From Chionoecetes opilio (lineage: Eukaryota > Arthropoda > Malacostraca > Decapoda > Majidae): a stretch of 64,000 nucleotides of DNA. Position numbers and translations under genes: made by a program. The stretch is from assembly GCA_016584305.1 (NCBI GenBank), contig JACEEZ010016126.1, forward strand, positions 380,001 to 444,000. The letters are read 5' to 3'. The notes below the pieces were generated by a model. The model was not told the DNA's origin. It did no database searches and saw only the letters and a program-made list of their open reading frames with translations. Shown here one piece after another: positions 23,501 to 35,029 of this stretch; position 1 is the first letter of the stretch, and every line of letters starts with the position of its first letter.

Positions 23501-26500
23501 TTTTCAACGAATCAGTTACTTCCTGTGCTGAATCTAATCTATGTGTGAATAAAAGTTAATCTACATTCACTGTTTTTATCTAACCATTAAGCAGGGTGAA
23601 TGCTAACAGGTTATTAATCTTTAAACTAAGAAACATGTATAAACTTTCATAATAACACTGAAATAATTGAACAGATGTACACCTAACTGTAACACCTTCA
23701 ACACATCACCATTCCCAAGACACCCTCTCAGCCACCACCCTCAACACACGGTGGTGTCAGCCACCCCTCAATGTTTCCCTTCAGTAACAACCCTCACCAA
23801 GTGGTATAACACAACTGGACTGATGTAACTATTGGAGAATTTGCACCAACCTGCAGATACAGATAATGAATATATTTTTGACTCTTACCGTTACCTTAAA
23901 GTGCAGTCACCTTCCCGGCGTGACCAGTTAGCTAGTGTGGGGCCTTGACAAGACAGTGAATGACTTGTCAACTCACCACAGTAATTAACACCCCTGCCAG
24001 GCTGTGAGACAAAAGCTGCTTATTATTATATGGACCGTAATGCAATAGCAATAATTTCGAAATACAAGAACCTCTCATTGCCTGGACTCCTCACAACACT
24101 TTGATAACTATGAGGTGGCTTTATAGGACAAGATTAATGGCTGGGATGCCAAAAATGGTCATGCTTGAAAATATGCTAATTATATTTTTCACCTGATATA
24201 ATCTTTTCCTATACTGTATGCTCTGTAAAAGCCTACTCTTCTTTTCCCTTGACTGTTTTCTGAACATCCATCTAGCATATATTTCCATTTTCATTAATAA
24301 GCCAAGGTGATGTGAGCCTTCAAACATCCTTCTAAGTCTAACCACATTTGCATTAGTATCTCTCTCTTTATCTTTTATCTGAATCAATAAAATCTATCAG
24401 CCCTTCCTGCTCATTCTGTCAACTCCCTCTAACATGCATGAATGTGATGGCTACATGACTACAGAAAGCGTTGAGGCTCTGTAGTCACCAAAGTTTCACC
24501 AAGGTAGTCTGTCTGGACTTACCACTGTGAGTCCTCAGACCACACGGCCATGCAGGCGTCGCCGACCTTCCATGCCTTGGTGGGTCCCGGCTCCTTGCTG
24601 CTGCCCTCACTGGTCAACCCCGCGCCGGCTCCCGAGGAAGTGCCTGGGGGAAAAGGGGAAATATTTTTACTTGAATTTGCACAGGCACATTTCCAACACA
24701 ATGAGTTACTGCAAATAGGGTTGTATTTTAAAGGGGTACCTTATTGATCATGAACTAATCTCATAATAAAGCTGTTATTACAAAATGTAGCACTTAATGA
24801 GTTAAATCAATATTCGGATCTCATGAAGATCCGCCACCCCAGCTATTTTTAGGGTGACCTAACAGGGGCTGCGGTCCCCCAGAACCCCCCGCAAGTTCAC
24901 TAACTTAACCTGGACATTGGTTACGTAACCTAACCTAACTGGGTTATCAATCCACTTTCATCAACATGAAGATCGGCCACCCCAAGTATAGCTGGGGTCG
25001 CGGATCTTCATGAGATCCGAATATTGTACTGTTTATTAGTTACTTTGAACACTTGCTAACTTCAAATTCATTTCCTCTAGTGTCTTCCATAAATTTTGCA
25101 TGTTATCAGAACTCCACAAGCTTCGGCATCATAATAAAATGCCCCTCAGGTTAATGCTATACAAGTATACATACCTTGTGTGTCGATCAAGTTCCCCGTG
25201 AGAGAGATGACCTCCAACAAGTCATTCTTTAGCTTCAGCAGCTCGGCATTTGTGGAGTCCGAGGTCAAAGCTGCCTCAACCTGTAAGCAAAACAAACTGT
25301 ATTGTCATAAAAGCTATAAATTTCAAACTTTAATAAATTTACACCATAGGTCATCATTATAAAAGCTATAAATTTCAAACTTTAATAAATTGACACCATA
25401 GGTCATCATCATAGGCACAAGTTCTATAACAATCAGCTTTTGATTCTCAGTTTAAAGACAGCTCAGTCATCAAAGGACAGTTTATCCTATCATTACACAA
25501 TGTTATCAGTCAAGCATATTTGGCATAATACTAGTACAGTTTAATATACAGTTTAGTAATAGCTAGGTCACAATGAATAATAAAAGGTTGGGCTCTAACA
25601 GAGAAGCATTACGTCACGTCTCGGCGGCTGATTGCTGTGGCTAGCGGTGGGCTCATGAAGGGAGAGAAGGGAGAGAAGGGGTTATGGGAATAGTATTGAT
25701 GATAGGAGTAGAGTTAACTGCTAAAACTGCAGTTGAATACAATACTCCCTATTGACCAATACTATTTTGACCTATAAGGGGATGCTGCGCCTTCTCACTA
25801 GTTCACTGACCTAATATGGACATTGGTTACGTCACCTAACCTGAGTAGGGGGGTACAGCCTCCTCCAGACCCCCTTATGTTATTATTCATATCCGACGGC
25901 TGATGTAGGGGTTAGCAATACAGCAAATGGTCACATCTACGTTACCACAAAAATAAATTCAAGTTGGAAAAGCGTAGATTTAAAAATGAAATAGGGAAAA
26001 ACTGGTTCACAAATAGGGTGGTAAACCAGTAAGACGCCTTAATCGGCGAGGGACGAGCGAGCCCGTAGAAACCCGCCGCACGTGTCACCCGGAGTTTGAC
26101 CCGTGTGGCAGTGCTAGGTGTCGTGGTCTCAAACCACACACCAAATTTCAACTTAGTCGGTACAGCCGTTTCTCAGCTATAGAAAGATAACGTTGTCTGA
26201 CACCCCTCACGCGGCACGCGCCATGCTGACCCCTCACGTGAGACAAAACATATCAAGCACAAAAGGGATTGAATCATATCAGATGGCGAAGACTGCTTGT
26301 CAATCGGAAGCGGGATTCCAAAGATATAAGCTCCTGAAAAGCGTGACGGTCGGGTCGGGTCGGACTGGGTCGGGCCGGGCCGGGTCGGCCGCTTATCCTG
26401 AGAAATTTAGTATCCAGTGAGGACTCGCGAGCGCTTCGCGCTCGCTTGTAATGATTGGAATGAGCTCAGTAGACAGGTAGTTAGTGCGGAGTCATTAGGG

Positions 26501-29500
26501 AGCTTTAAAAGGAGGCAAGCTAATTTCATGGATGGGGGGGGATGAAAAGGGGATATAGGTAGTGTTAAGTAACAGGAATTACCACGTGTAGGTCTCGCAG
26601 CCTCTTGTAGCTTCCTTATTTTCTTATGTTCTTATCTACAAGTTGTGTATTGCATGATATAACACCACAGCAGAGGCAATATATGCACGCTAAATGGGTA
26701 AAAATGGGGTATTTCTGGGTTCAAAACTTTCTGCTATTATAAAAACAAGCCTTTCATTTATATTCTAATAGATTTTGATGTGTTTTGTGTCCTCACTAAT
26801 AACTTCTTGGTCTAAATCACCCTATTTTTCATAAGGGGGTGAGGTGTTGTGCAAAAAACTAAGGGGGGAAGGGGGGCTAAGAGAGGGTAACAGGAAGATT
26901 AGACGGAATGCGTTTTCGACGAAACCGTCGAAACTTCCAACCTAGTGCATCGTCGAACCTTCCAAGTCATTTATTTACGGTAATACACAGGCAACAGGTG
27001 TGTTGCGAGGCCGTACAGGTGTGTAGTGACAGATGTGGTGTATGTGGTAAAGCGAGAGAGGCTAAGAGTGAGGTGTTAGCCCCCAGTGTGTGTCTGAACT
27101 AAAGAGTGAACGCGCAGTTCTCGTCCACTATAACGGCGTCAGCCCCGTATCGCCGCGGCCATGGGTACGGCGCGGGCCACAGTGGTCCATAGAAGCTACT
27201 CTCGGGCACGCGGGTCTCGAACCTAGGATCAGCACATCAAGGTATACCCTGGGTACGTCTCTGTAGTATTCAGCGGGAGACACTTAGCGAAAACACGTTA
27301 AAATATTTAATTTGCCGGCCTCAAACTATGATGTCATATATTTCAGGGAGAATATTACGCTGAAAGGCTAATATGGCGGCAATGTATTACCGCTCACCCT
27401 ATAATTATCACTAATAATACTCTTAGTATCACTAATATGCCATAAATAAGGTATTTAAGGGTAAATTTCACCTTATTTCCCATTAAATAAGTCTATATAT
27501 CTTGGGTAAACAACAAACATGGCCGCCCGGCGCCAGCTGGTTCCTGAACGCTGATTGGCTGGGAGATGTAGCAGGCCTCTGATTCGCTGTCAATGTAGCG
27601 AGGCCTCTGATTGGCTCCTGGGTTTGCCGCCATTTTACGAGGTGCCAATTACAAATTTCAAAACGAATATCCACTTTTTTATTCGCGGACTGATATTGGA
27701 TTGAATACCCTTGTTGAAAAGCCCAGCTTCTCGTATGACTTTCCATAATAAGTGTCCGTGTTTTAAGGCCTTCGTAAATGAAATATGATTTAATCGTTTA
27801 GTAACACCGTACATATTAGCGATATTTTGTTGATAATTCTTTTTTTACACTAAATATAGGGGGATTTTTGTGCGTTTTAATATATTTCGATATTTCCGCA
27901 TCGTTTTATGCATTAATCACGCGCCTGGTGGCTGTATTTGTTTATTTATTTACGGGGATTTTGTTTACATTTTAACGCCAACCTTTTTCCTCCTTTTAAA
28001 TGAGTGGTGAGGTTATTTGTGTGTGATTAGCTATGCCTACAGGCGCAGTGTGTTTGTGTGTGTTTATGTGACGTGTTTTTCACGTGTTTTCTCAAGGAAT
28101 ACATCTGACTCAGTGGTGTAATGGGTCAAATTATCGAAAAAACAAAACATGTATTGCTCCGTGGTTTCAACACTAAACGAGGATCTGTTACTGTTTATAG
28201 GATACACACATCATATACTATTAGCCCATATTTTATCACGATTTATAAGGGCTTTGTTCAAAAGTAATTTTTTTTTTTTCGAGTTGGATGTCAAGATCAA
28301 GAGGAGCTCTGATCCCCAAGCACGTTATGACAGACTGTGTCCAAACAGACGCGTCCATATGGTATTGGAAATTTATTCTTATTCTTATATTCATACCTCA
28401 ATTTACGGCTTCCCGTGCAATATTCAAGGCTATGTAAGGGGTAAGACAGTGTGTTGGGCTGTATTGCATGATATTACCCATTGACAAAGACTATATGCAC
28501 GATAAATAGGTAAAACCTGGGTATTTCTGGCTTCACTTATCTTATTTCTCGTATTTTCTTATGCTTTTTACTTCAATTTACGGGTCCCCTTGCAATACTC
28601 AAGGCTATGTAAGGGGTAAGAAAGGGCGTGGGACTGTATTGCATGATATAACACCCAAGCAGAGGCAATATATGCACGCTAAATGGGTAAAAGTTGGGTA
28701 TTTCTGGGTTCAAAACTTTCCGCTATTATAAAAATAAGTCTTTTATTTATATTCTAATAGATTTTGATGTGTTTGTGTCCTCACTAATAACTTCTTGGTC
28801 TAAATCACCGTTTTTCATAAGGGGGCGAGGCGTAGTGCAAAAAACAAGGGGGGGGGAAGGGGGACTAAGAGAGTATGGAAGTATTATTAATATTGTACCA
28901 TATAAACTATGGTAGAATGAAGTAGTAGACTACGTACCGTAGATAACACTTTAGTCGCCACCTGCCCTAATGTCGCCAGCCGCCATATATTATGAATTAT
29001 AGCGTCACTACTGATTTTCATGTGCCACTGTTTCGTACCCAGGTTTTGTTAGTTGTTTCGTACACTGATTTTGAATTTTTTCGTACATACCTGGTGTCGT
29101 ATCGTAACTCTAGTAATCAAATTCACAAGAAGGTCACAAGAAGAGGAAGAGGGAAGCATTATGTAAACAAAGGAGACGTATTCCTCCTCCCACCTAAAAT
29201 GTTCATATCTCCGAAACTATTGATTTGCGACGGAAACTCAGAGAAAATGTCTCTTAGAATACAATAAGGTAAATATAAACCATGCTCCCTATTGTGTAGG
29301 GAAGTTTGGTGCTGTCGTAAAAATTTACCTCAAATTCAACTCTTGAGCTGAGTGTACGAAACGACTATGGTTTCATATAGACTACGAAACAACTTTTTGG
29401 TGCACGAATCTACTGGTGTACGAAACAACTTGTGTACGAACTGACTGCACCCCCTGCCAGCCACCAACACATCCCTGCCTTCCGCCACCCTAGGACACCG

Positions 29501-29639
29501 CGGCGATATTCCCGTGTGCTGATGTGTCCTAAACATACCTAATGATCTCTTGGGACCAGCATTGCAACTCATATGTATCTTTTACCTGTTCTAGTTGGAC
29601 TTTGTAGGTGTGCAGGCTGGGTCCCATTTCCTCCGCCAT
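20393..29639 (-). CDS. SMNDC1: Survival motor neuron domain-containing protein 1 (SPF30), complete gene
   Basis: Six coding exons join without a break: 29639-29586, 25280-25175, 24643-24523, 23400-23236, 22409-22274 and 20539-20393. They total 729 nt, or 242 residues plus stop; human SPF30 is 238. Every junction is GT-AG with matching phase. The N-terminal helix reads MAEEMGPSLHTYKVQLEQ. The Tudor domain runs from about residue 80 to 130 (KAWKVGDACMAVWSEDSQW onward). Its aromatic cage has W, Y and two F; the human protein has Y at the last site (FDGFGN here, FAGYGN there). A basic helix rich in K/R/Q follows, then the conserved C-terminal block SIFATPDAANGRVGIGTCGI. SPF30 binds symmetric dimethylarginine on Sm proteins and helps the tri-snRNP join the pre-spliceosome in the nucleus. 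The start ATG sits in a GC-rich patch typical of a housekeeping promoter. Confidence 0.95.
20604..20840. mobile_element. MITE with about 110-bp terminal inverted repeats
   Basis: Arms begin GAGGCGCTTATTTC and end with its complement, meeting around 20715-20735. Flanking ACTT on both sides looks like a 4-bp target duplication. Located in the last SMNDC1 intron. Confidence 0.85.
20878..21160. repeat. Direct duplication of about 140 bp
   Basis: GTTTGGAATTGTTTA through GATTTTAGTAT occurs at about 20881-21014 and again at about 21014-21153, with a few differences. It lies in the last SMNDC1 intron. Confidence 0.85.
21862..22148 (+). mobile_element. tRNA-derived SINE with target-site duplication
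   Basis: A Pol III promoter is visible: box A-like TAGCCTCCGTGGTGCAGTGG and a perfect box B GGTTCGAATCC at about 21906. A roughly 220-bp tRNA-unrelated body follows. Direct repeats GGTCACAGG flank it at 21854-21862 and 22149-22157. It is inserted in the last SMNDC1 intron, opposite to the gene. It is not a functional tRNA because the downstream part does not close an acceptor stem. Confidence 0.85.
22274..22409 (-). CDS. SMNDC1: SMNDC1 exon 5 (basic helix)
   Basis: 136 bp: acceptor TGTATTGCAG, donor AGATTT/GTAAGT. It encodes a Lys/Arg/Gln-rich helix including QRQQAKKRKQRKHDRQKQ and ADKAKWLAF. Confidence 0.93.
22617..24440. repeat. Duplicated segments in SMNDC1 introns 3 and 4
   Basis: A 20-24-bp array (CACAAACATTTTCTAACATT) covers 22617-22740. 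A roughly 200-bp block with TTTGCATTAGTATCTCTCTC and CCCTCTAACATGCATGAA occurs at about 22741-22890, 22900-23110 and 24240-24440. The block nearest exon 4 includes a copy of its splice donor. Confidence 0.75.
23236..23400 (-). CDS. SMNDC1: SMNDC1 exon 4 (rest of Tudor domain)
   Basis: 165 bp: acceptor TTTTTTTGTAG, donor AAAGCAA/GTAAGTG. It encodes YDAVIDAITDDGLVALTF then DGFGNSDVTSLSALKD, completing the Tudor barrel, and a charged linker. Confidence 0.95.
24523..24643 (-). CDS. SMNDC1: SMNDC1 exon 3 (start of Tudor domain)
   Basis: 121 bp: acceptor TTTTCCCCCAG, donor CACAGTG/GTAAGT. It encodes a Gly/Ser/Thr linker and then KAWKVGDACMAVWSEDSQ, containing the first cage Trp. Confidence 0.95.
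24808..25026. mobile_element. MITE with about 38-bp terminal inverted repeats
   Basis: Ends are CAATATTCGGATCTCATGAA and its complement, continuing through GATCCGC and CACCCCAGCTAT with few mismatches. The interior segment TGGACATTGGTTACGTAACC also occurs, nearly unchanged, at about 25810-25840. SMNDC1 intron 2. Confidence 0.85.
25175..25280 (-). CDS. SMNDC1: SMNDC1 exon 2
   Basis: 106 bp: acceptor TTGCTTACAG, donor CACAAG/GTATGT. It encodes VEAALTSDSTNAELLKLK and NDLLEVISLTGNLIDTQ, the N-terminal helical region. It enters in phase 0 and leaves one base over. Confidence 0.95.
25300..25415. repeat. Tandem duplication of about 54 bp
   Basis: ATAAAAGCTATAAATTTCAA through CACCATAGGTCATCAT is present twice, just upstream of SMNDC1 exon 2 on the minus strand. 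Confidence 0.85.
25735..25885. repeat. Interspersed repeat related to the 24.8-kb MITE interior
   Basis: GTTCACTGACCTAATATGG and CATTGGTTACGTCACCTAAC closely match 24895-24940. The rest of 25886-26550 holds a GGGTC/GGGCC-rich tract near 26350-26395 and a palindrome GCGAGCGCTTCGCGCTCGC near 26428, with no exon. Confidence 0.5.
26552..26636 (-). repeat. Copy of the AGAACATAAG interspersed repeat (R1)
   Basis: Reads on the plus strand AGGTCTCGCAGCCTCTTGTA and CTTCCTTATTTTCTTATGTT. It is the reverse complement of copies at 37066-37190, 45705-45790 and 53812-53882. Confidence 0.8.
26640..28890. repeat. Three direct copies of an intron repeat around GC-rich sequence
   Basis: A block with GTATTGCATGATATAACACC, AATATATGCACGCTAAATGG and TCCTCACTAATAACTTCTTG occurs at about 26647-26890 and 28637-28870. 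A shorter copy lies at about 28427-28535. All lie inside SMNDC1 intron 1; no exon was found between them. Confidence 0.8.
27365..27645. promoter_or_regulatory. Promoter-like patch inside SMNDC1 intron 1
   Basis: Two inverted CCAAT boxes (CTGATTGGCT) and a mutated third (CTGATTCGCT) lie within 75 bp. YY1-like ATGGCGGC occurs near 27371 and its reverse (GCCGCCATTTT) near 27628. No transcript is demonstrated. Confidence 0.3.
28934..29030 (+). mobile_element. Half-copy of the 51.3-kb MITE
   Basis: GTACCGTAGATAACACT, TTAGTCGCCAC and CACTACTGATTTTCATGTGC match one arm of the element at 51327-51557. The second arm is absent. The nearby 29025-29450 has several TTTCGTACAC motifs in both orientations. 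Confidence 0.65.
29586..29639 (-). CDS. SMNDC1: SMNDC1 exon 1 (coding part)
   Basis: Eighteen codons, MAEEMGPSLHTYKVQLEQ, ending at donor GAACAG/GTAAAAG in phase 0. It aligns with the start of human SPF30. The ATG lies in AATGGCGGAGG, which also resembles a YY1 site. Confidence 0.92.
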
Positions 29640-29760
29640 TGTGTTTGTTTACAGTGTGAGTGGCGCGGCGGCAACACAACCACTCCCGCGGGCCACTCAA
29701 CGTTGTGCGGCGCGGCGGTGGTAGTGGGGCTTCCTAGAACTCCTTCACTAGACTTTCAGG
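29640..29760 (-). promoter_or_regulatory. SMNDC1: SMNDC1 5'UTR and promoter region
   Basis: A CpG-rich patch directly upstream of the ATG with repeated GGCGCGGCGG, but no TATA box. This is typical of a broad housekeeping promoter. The exact start site cannot be read from the sequence. Confidence 0.5.
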
Positions 29761-29904
29761 TTTTATTCTTGCTTTCATCCTTATTTCATGTTTTTTTCTT
29801 GCTTTCTTTTTTTTCATGTTTTTTTCTCTCATGTTCCTCATACCTACATCCATTTTTTTTATCCCATCATCACCCCTCTCCCTCCCTCCCACCACCCAGC
29901 CTCT

Positions 29905-29950
29905 CCCCCAGTGGCGTACCAGGAAGGGGGGATGCGGCCTTGGTTTATTA
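29905..29950 (+). mobile_element. End fragment of the CAGTGGCG element
   Basis: CAGTGGCGTACCAGGAAGGG and GATGCGGCC resemble an end of the 10127-10353 element. The other end was not found; a pyrimidine repeat follows. Confidence 0.4.
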
Positions 29951-29984
29951 TAATTTTATATATATACTCCTATATTCTCCCCCC

Positions 29985-30430
29985 CCCCTTTCCTTCCTTC
30001 CCTTCCCTTAATCCTACCCTTCCTTCATTTTCCTTTCCTTCCTTCCCTTCCTACCCATTTCCTTCCTTGCCTTTCCTTTACCTTAATCCTGCTGCAAAAT
30101 TTTCCTATCATATAACACCCAATACCCTCCCTTTCCTTTCCTTCCTTCCCTTTACCTTCAACCAATACCCTCCCCTTCCTTCCTTTACTTTCAGCCAATA
30201 CCCTCCCCTTCCTTCACTTTACCTTCACCCAATACCCTCCCCTTCCTTCCTACTTTCACTCCCTCCCTTCCCTTCCTTTACTTCACCCAATACCCTCCCT
30301 TCCTTCCCTTTTACCTTCACCCAATACCCTCCCTTCCTCTTCTCCTTTACCTTCACCCAATACCCTCCCTTTCCTTCCCTTTACCTTGACCCAATACCTT
30401 CCCTTCCCTTCCCTTTACCTTACTGCCAAT
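29985..30430. repeat. CCTTCC-rich minisatellite
   Basis: Imperfect copies of about 40 bp built on CCTTCACCCAATACCCTCCC and CTTCCTTCCCTTTA. The spurious frame over it is Pro/Ser/Phe-rich. Confidence 0.85.
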
Positions 30431-32995
30431 ACCTCTCTACTACTACCTCATTCTCCCTACTACTACTACTACTACATTCTCCTGACTACTACTACTACCT
30501 ACATTCTCGCTACTATACTACTACATTCTCCTGCTTACTACTACTACTACTACATTCTCCTGCTACTACTACTACTACTACATTCTCCTGCTACTACTAC
30601 TACTACATTCTCCTGCCTACTAACTACTACTCTACTATCTACTACTACATTCTCACCTACTACTACTACTACTACATTCTCCTGCTACTACTACTACTAC
30701 ATTCTCCGCTACTATACTACTAACTACTACTAATCATTCTCCACTACTATACTAACTTCTACTACTACTACTCCATACTTACATTCTCCTGCTACTACTA
30801 CTATCTACTACATTTCCTCCTACTACTTTTCCCACTACTACTAAACATTCTCCTGACTACTACTACTACTACATTCTCCTGACTACTACTACTACTACAT
30901 TCTCCTGCTACTACTACTACTACTACATTCCTGCTACTACATACTAACTACTACATTCTCCTGCTACTACTACATTCTGTACTATACATTCTCCTACTAC
31001 TACTACTACTACATTCTCCTGCTACTACTACTATACATTCTCTGTACTACTAATACATTCTCCTGCTACTACTACTACTACTACATTCCTGCTACTACTA
31101 TACTACTACATTCTCCTACTACTACTACTACTACATTCTCCTGCTACTACTACTACTACAATTCTCTCTCCTCTACTATTACTACTACTACATTCTCCTA
31201 CTACTACTACTACTACATTCTCCTGTACTACTACTACATTCCTCTTACTACTACTACATTCTCCTGCTACTACTACTACTACTACATTCTCCTGCTACTA
31301 CTACTACATCTCGTACTACTATCTACATTCTCCTGCTACTACTACTACTACATTCTCCTGCTACTACTACTACTACTACATTCTCCTGCTACTACTATAC
31401 TACTTACTACATTCTCCTGCTACTACTACTACTACTACATTCTCCTGCTACTACTACTATTACTACATTCTCCTGCTACTACTACTACTACATTCTCCTG
31501 CTACTACTACTACTACATTCTCCTACTACTACTACTACTACTACATTCTCCTGCTACTACTACTACTACATTCTCCTGCTACTACTACTACTACATTCTC
31601 CTGCTACTACTACTACTACATTCTCCTGCTACTACTACTACTACTACATTCTCCTGCTACTACTACTACTACTACTATTACTACATTCTCCTGCTCTTAC
31701 TACTACATTCCTGCTACTACTTACTACATTCTCCTGCTACTACTACTACTACATTCTCCTGCTACTACTACTACTACATTCTCCTGCTACTACTACCTAC
31801 TACTACATCTCTGCTCTACTTACTACTATACTACTACATTCTCCTGCTATCTACTACTACTACTACATTCTCCTGTACTACTACTACTACTACATTCTCC
31901 TGCTACTTACTACTACTACATTCTCTGCTGCTACTACTACTACTACTACATTCTCCTGACTCACTACTACTACTACATTCTCCTGCTACTACTACTACTA
32001 CTACCTGACCTACTACATTCTCTCATACTATACTACATTTATACTACTACATTCTCCTGCTACTACTACTACTACTACATTCTCCTGCTACTACTACTAC
32101 TACATTCTCCTGCTACTACTTACTATCTCCTGCTACTACTTACATCTTCTATACATTCTCCTGCTACTACTACTACTACATTCTCCTGCTACTACTACTA
32201 CTACATACTCCTATCTACTATACACTGACTACTACATTCTCCTGCTATCTACTACTACTACATTCTCCTGCTACTACTACTACTACATTCTCCTGCTACT
32301 ACTACTACTACTTAACTCTACTACATTTCTCCTGCTACTACTTACTTTCTACATTCTCCTGCCTACTACTACTACTACTACATTCTGCTACTACTCTACT
32401 ACTACTCCTACTACTACCATTTCCTACTATACTACTCTATACATTCTCCTGCTACTACTATACTATCATTTCTGCTAACTACTATTCTCCTACTACTACT
32501 AACTACTACATTCTCCTGCATACTACTACTCTACTACATTCTCCTGCTACTATACTGCTACTACATTCTCCTGCTATACTACATATCATCTCCTGCTACT
32601 ACTACTACTACATTCTCCTGCTACTACTATACTACATTCTCCTGCTAACTTACTGCTACTACTCTTACTAACTATACATTCTCCTGCTACTACTACTACT
32701 CACATTCTCCTGCTACTACTACTCTACTACATTCTCCTGTACTACTACTATCTGACTAACTACTACTACTACTACTACATTCTCCTGCTACTACTACTAC
32801 TACATTCTCCTGCTACTACATTCTCCTGCTACTACTACTACTACATTCTCCTGCTACTACTACTACTACTACTATTCTCCTGCTACTACTACTACTGCTA
32901 CTACATTCTCCTGCTACTACTACTACTGCTACTACATTCTCCTGCTACTACATTCTTCTGCTACTACATTCTCTGCTACTACTATTACTGCTACT
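30431..32995. repeat. 2.5-kb array of (CTA)n plus CATTCTCCTG
   Basis: About 90 units of CTACTACTACTACTA joined to CATTCTCCTG, with a variable number of triplets per unit. Many single-base gaps break the pattern in the middle third. The flanking CCTTCACCC repeat reappears at about 32998-33020. Confidence 0.95.
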
Positions 32996-33214
32996 ACCTT
33001 CACCCAATACCCTCCCTCCTTTCCTCCCACCCTTCCTTTACCTCAATCATCAGGGACAGCGTTGCAGGGTTAGTCATGCAGTCATAATAATAGACCCATA
33101 AATCCACTTAAAATATTTCTGGAAAAAAAACCTTTATAAAAACAGTAGGCTAACATCAGAGAAGTTAAATGTCATAATGATTACCTAGCTGTTCAAGTCT
33201 AATACTAATTTTGT

Positions 33215-33915
33215 CCACATCAAATATAGCACTATTTGTTAACGCAATGTAGGTACCTGTATGATTTAAACTGTGGACTAACTCTTACTAAATAAAGGCA
33301 AGTAATCTATCACTGTGGTGTCTACTATTTCAAAACTCTAAGGCTGTTTTTTCTTCCTTCTACCTAAATATACCACTATTTGTTAATTCAATGTAGGTAC
33401 CTGTATGATGCACTGTGGACTAACTCTTACTAAATAAAGGCAAGTAATCTATCACTGTGGTGTCTACTATTTCAAAACTCTAAGGCTGTTTTTTCTTCCT
33501 TCTACCTAAATATACCACTATTTGTTAATGCATTGTAGGTACCTGTATGATGCACTGTGGACTAACTCTTACTAAATAAAGGCAAGTAATCTATCACTCT
33601 GGTGTCTACTATTTTAAAACTCTGTGCTGTATTTTTCCCCTTCTACCTAAATATACCACTATTTGTAAATGCATTGTAGGTACCTGTATGATGTAAATTG
33701 TGGACTAACTCTTACTAAAAAAGTTAATCAATCAATCAATCAGTGGTGTATACTATTTCAAAACTCTGTGCTGTTTCTTCTTCCTTATACCTAAATATAG
33801 CCTACCACTATTTGTATTGCATTGTAGGTACCTGTATGATGTAAATTATGGACTAACTCTTACTAAATAAAGGCAATCAATGAATCACTCTAGTGTCTAC
33901 TATTTGAAAACTGTG
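33215..33915. repeat. Tandem repeat of about 144 bp, five copies
   Basis: GTAGGTACCTGTATGAT recurs at about 33249, 33393, 33535, 33676 and 33824. Units share CTAAATATACCACTATTTGT and GGTGTCTACTATTT. 33916-34248 has no recognisable feature. Confidence 0.92.
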
Positions 33916-34248
33916 TGGGTTTTTTTCCCATACCTTTCACTCCTTCCTTTCTGTCGATACCAAATCCTAATACTCAGATTTTCCATTCGTCTTTTCCTGT
34001 TCCCTGGTTGTTGTTTTTGCTTGGTCTCTTGTATAGTTCCCTGGTTTCAGTCTTGTCCTCCTCCTCTGCTCTTTCCTCATTTCCTATCTGCATTTGCCTC
34101 ATTTCCCTCTCTCCATACTGCTTTACAATTCTCTTTCCCTGTCAATTCCCATGTCTTATCAATCATCTCTTTACATAGAAAACCAACACAACTAGAAAGG
34201 ATGATGGTGGTACAGAGGACACCAATTACAATAACATAAAGAGAAGAG

Positions 34249-34462
34249 TTAACCCCTTAACGCCCAGATCTTTCCTTTGCTATATGAAATTGTCTGTTGT
34301 TAAGTCATAAAATTACGAAAAAGGTTACCTAATATACCAAATTAGCTAGTGGACAAGGATACTAAACAGGTCATATCTATAAAATATTGCTTATGTTCAT
34401 TAAAATCGTCTAATGGTGGTTATATTAAAATGAAAATTACGTTCTGGGTCTCAAGGGGTTAA
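34249..34462 (+). mobile_element. Best-preserved copy of the TTAA-flanked MITE
   Basis: 214 bp, TTAACCCCTTAACGCCCAGA at the left and TCTGGGTCTCAAGGGGTTAA at the right. Terminal inverted repeats begin CCCCTT directly inside TTAA on each side. TTAA duplications with CCC-starting ends are typical of piggyBac, so a piggyBac-derived MITE is likely. It has no coding capacity. Confidence 0.8.
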
Positions 34463-35029
34463 GAAAAGACACCATCTAGGCTAAAAAGTGTGTTAAGTTT
34501 GGATGTATGATCATGAGAGGTTGAGGTGATCATGAGAGGTAGAGGCATTGGGAGGCTTGAGGATGTAAAGAATGAGGTTTGAGGTAATGAAGTGAATGAG
34601 GTAAAGTTTGAGGTTTGCAAAGAATTGAATGAATAGATGTTTGATTAAGTTGGAATGACTAAAACGCACTGAAAGGGATGATGTGCGAATGGATGGCAGT
34701 GAGTATGTGATGACTGGAAAGGGAGGGAAAAATCGAGAGGCTAGGAGGATGGGTAGTTTTTCTTCATACGTAGAAAGGAAGGAAACGTAAGTAAAAGTAA
34801 AAAGTAAATTAAATGAAAGTAAAGTAAATGAGACAGATGTAGGAAAGTACCACAAGTGAAGATGTTGTTGCTGTCGTGTCGTAAAAATTTCAACCTTGAT
34901 TCGTTAATGTTGGCAACTTAGGATCATGAATATAAAACATCACGTATAAGAACACATATATTTGTATGAATTTAACTCACACCATGGTATAAAGGACTGC
35001 CCTCAGCGCTTGTTCTTCTATAATGGCAG

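Noticed and set aside
27180..27250. Possible tRNA or SINE box B near 27215 (minus strand GGTTCGAGACC)
   Set aside because: No convincing box A at the right distance and no flanking duplication.
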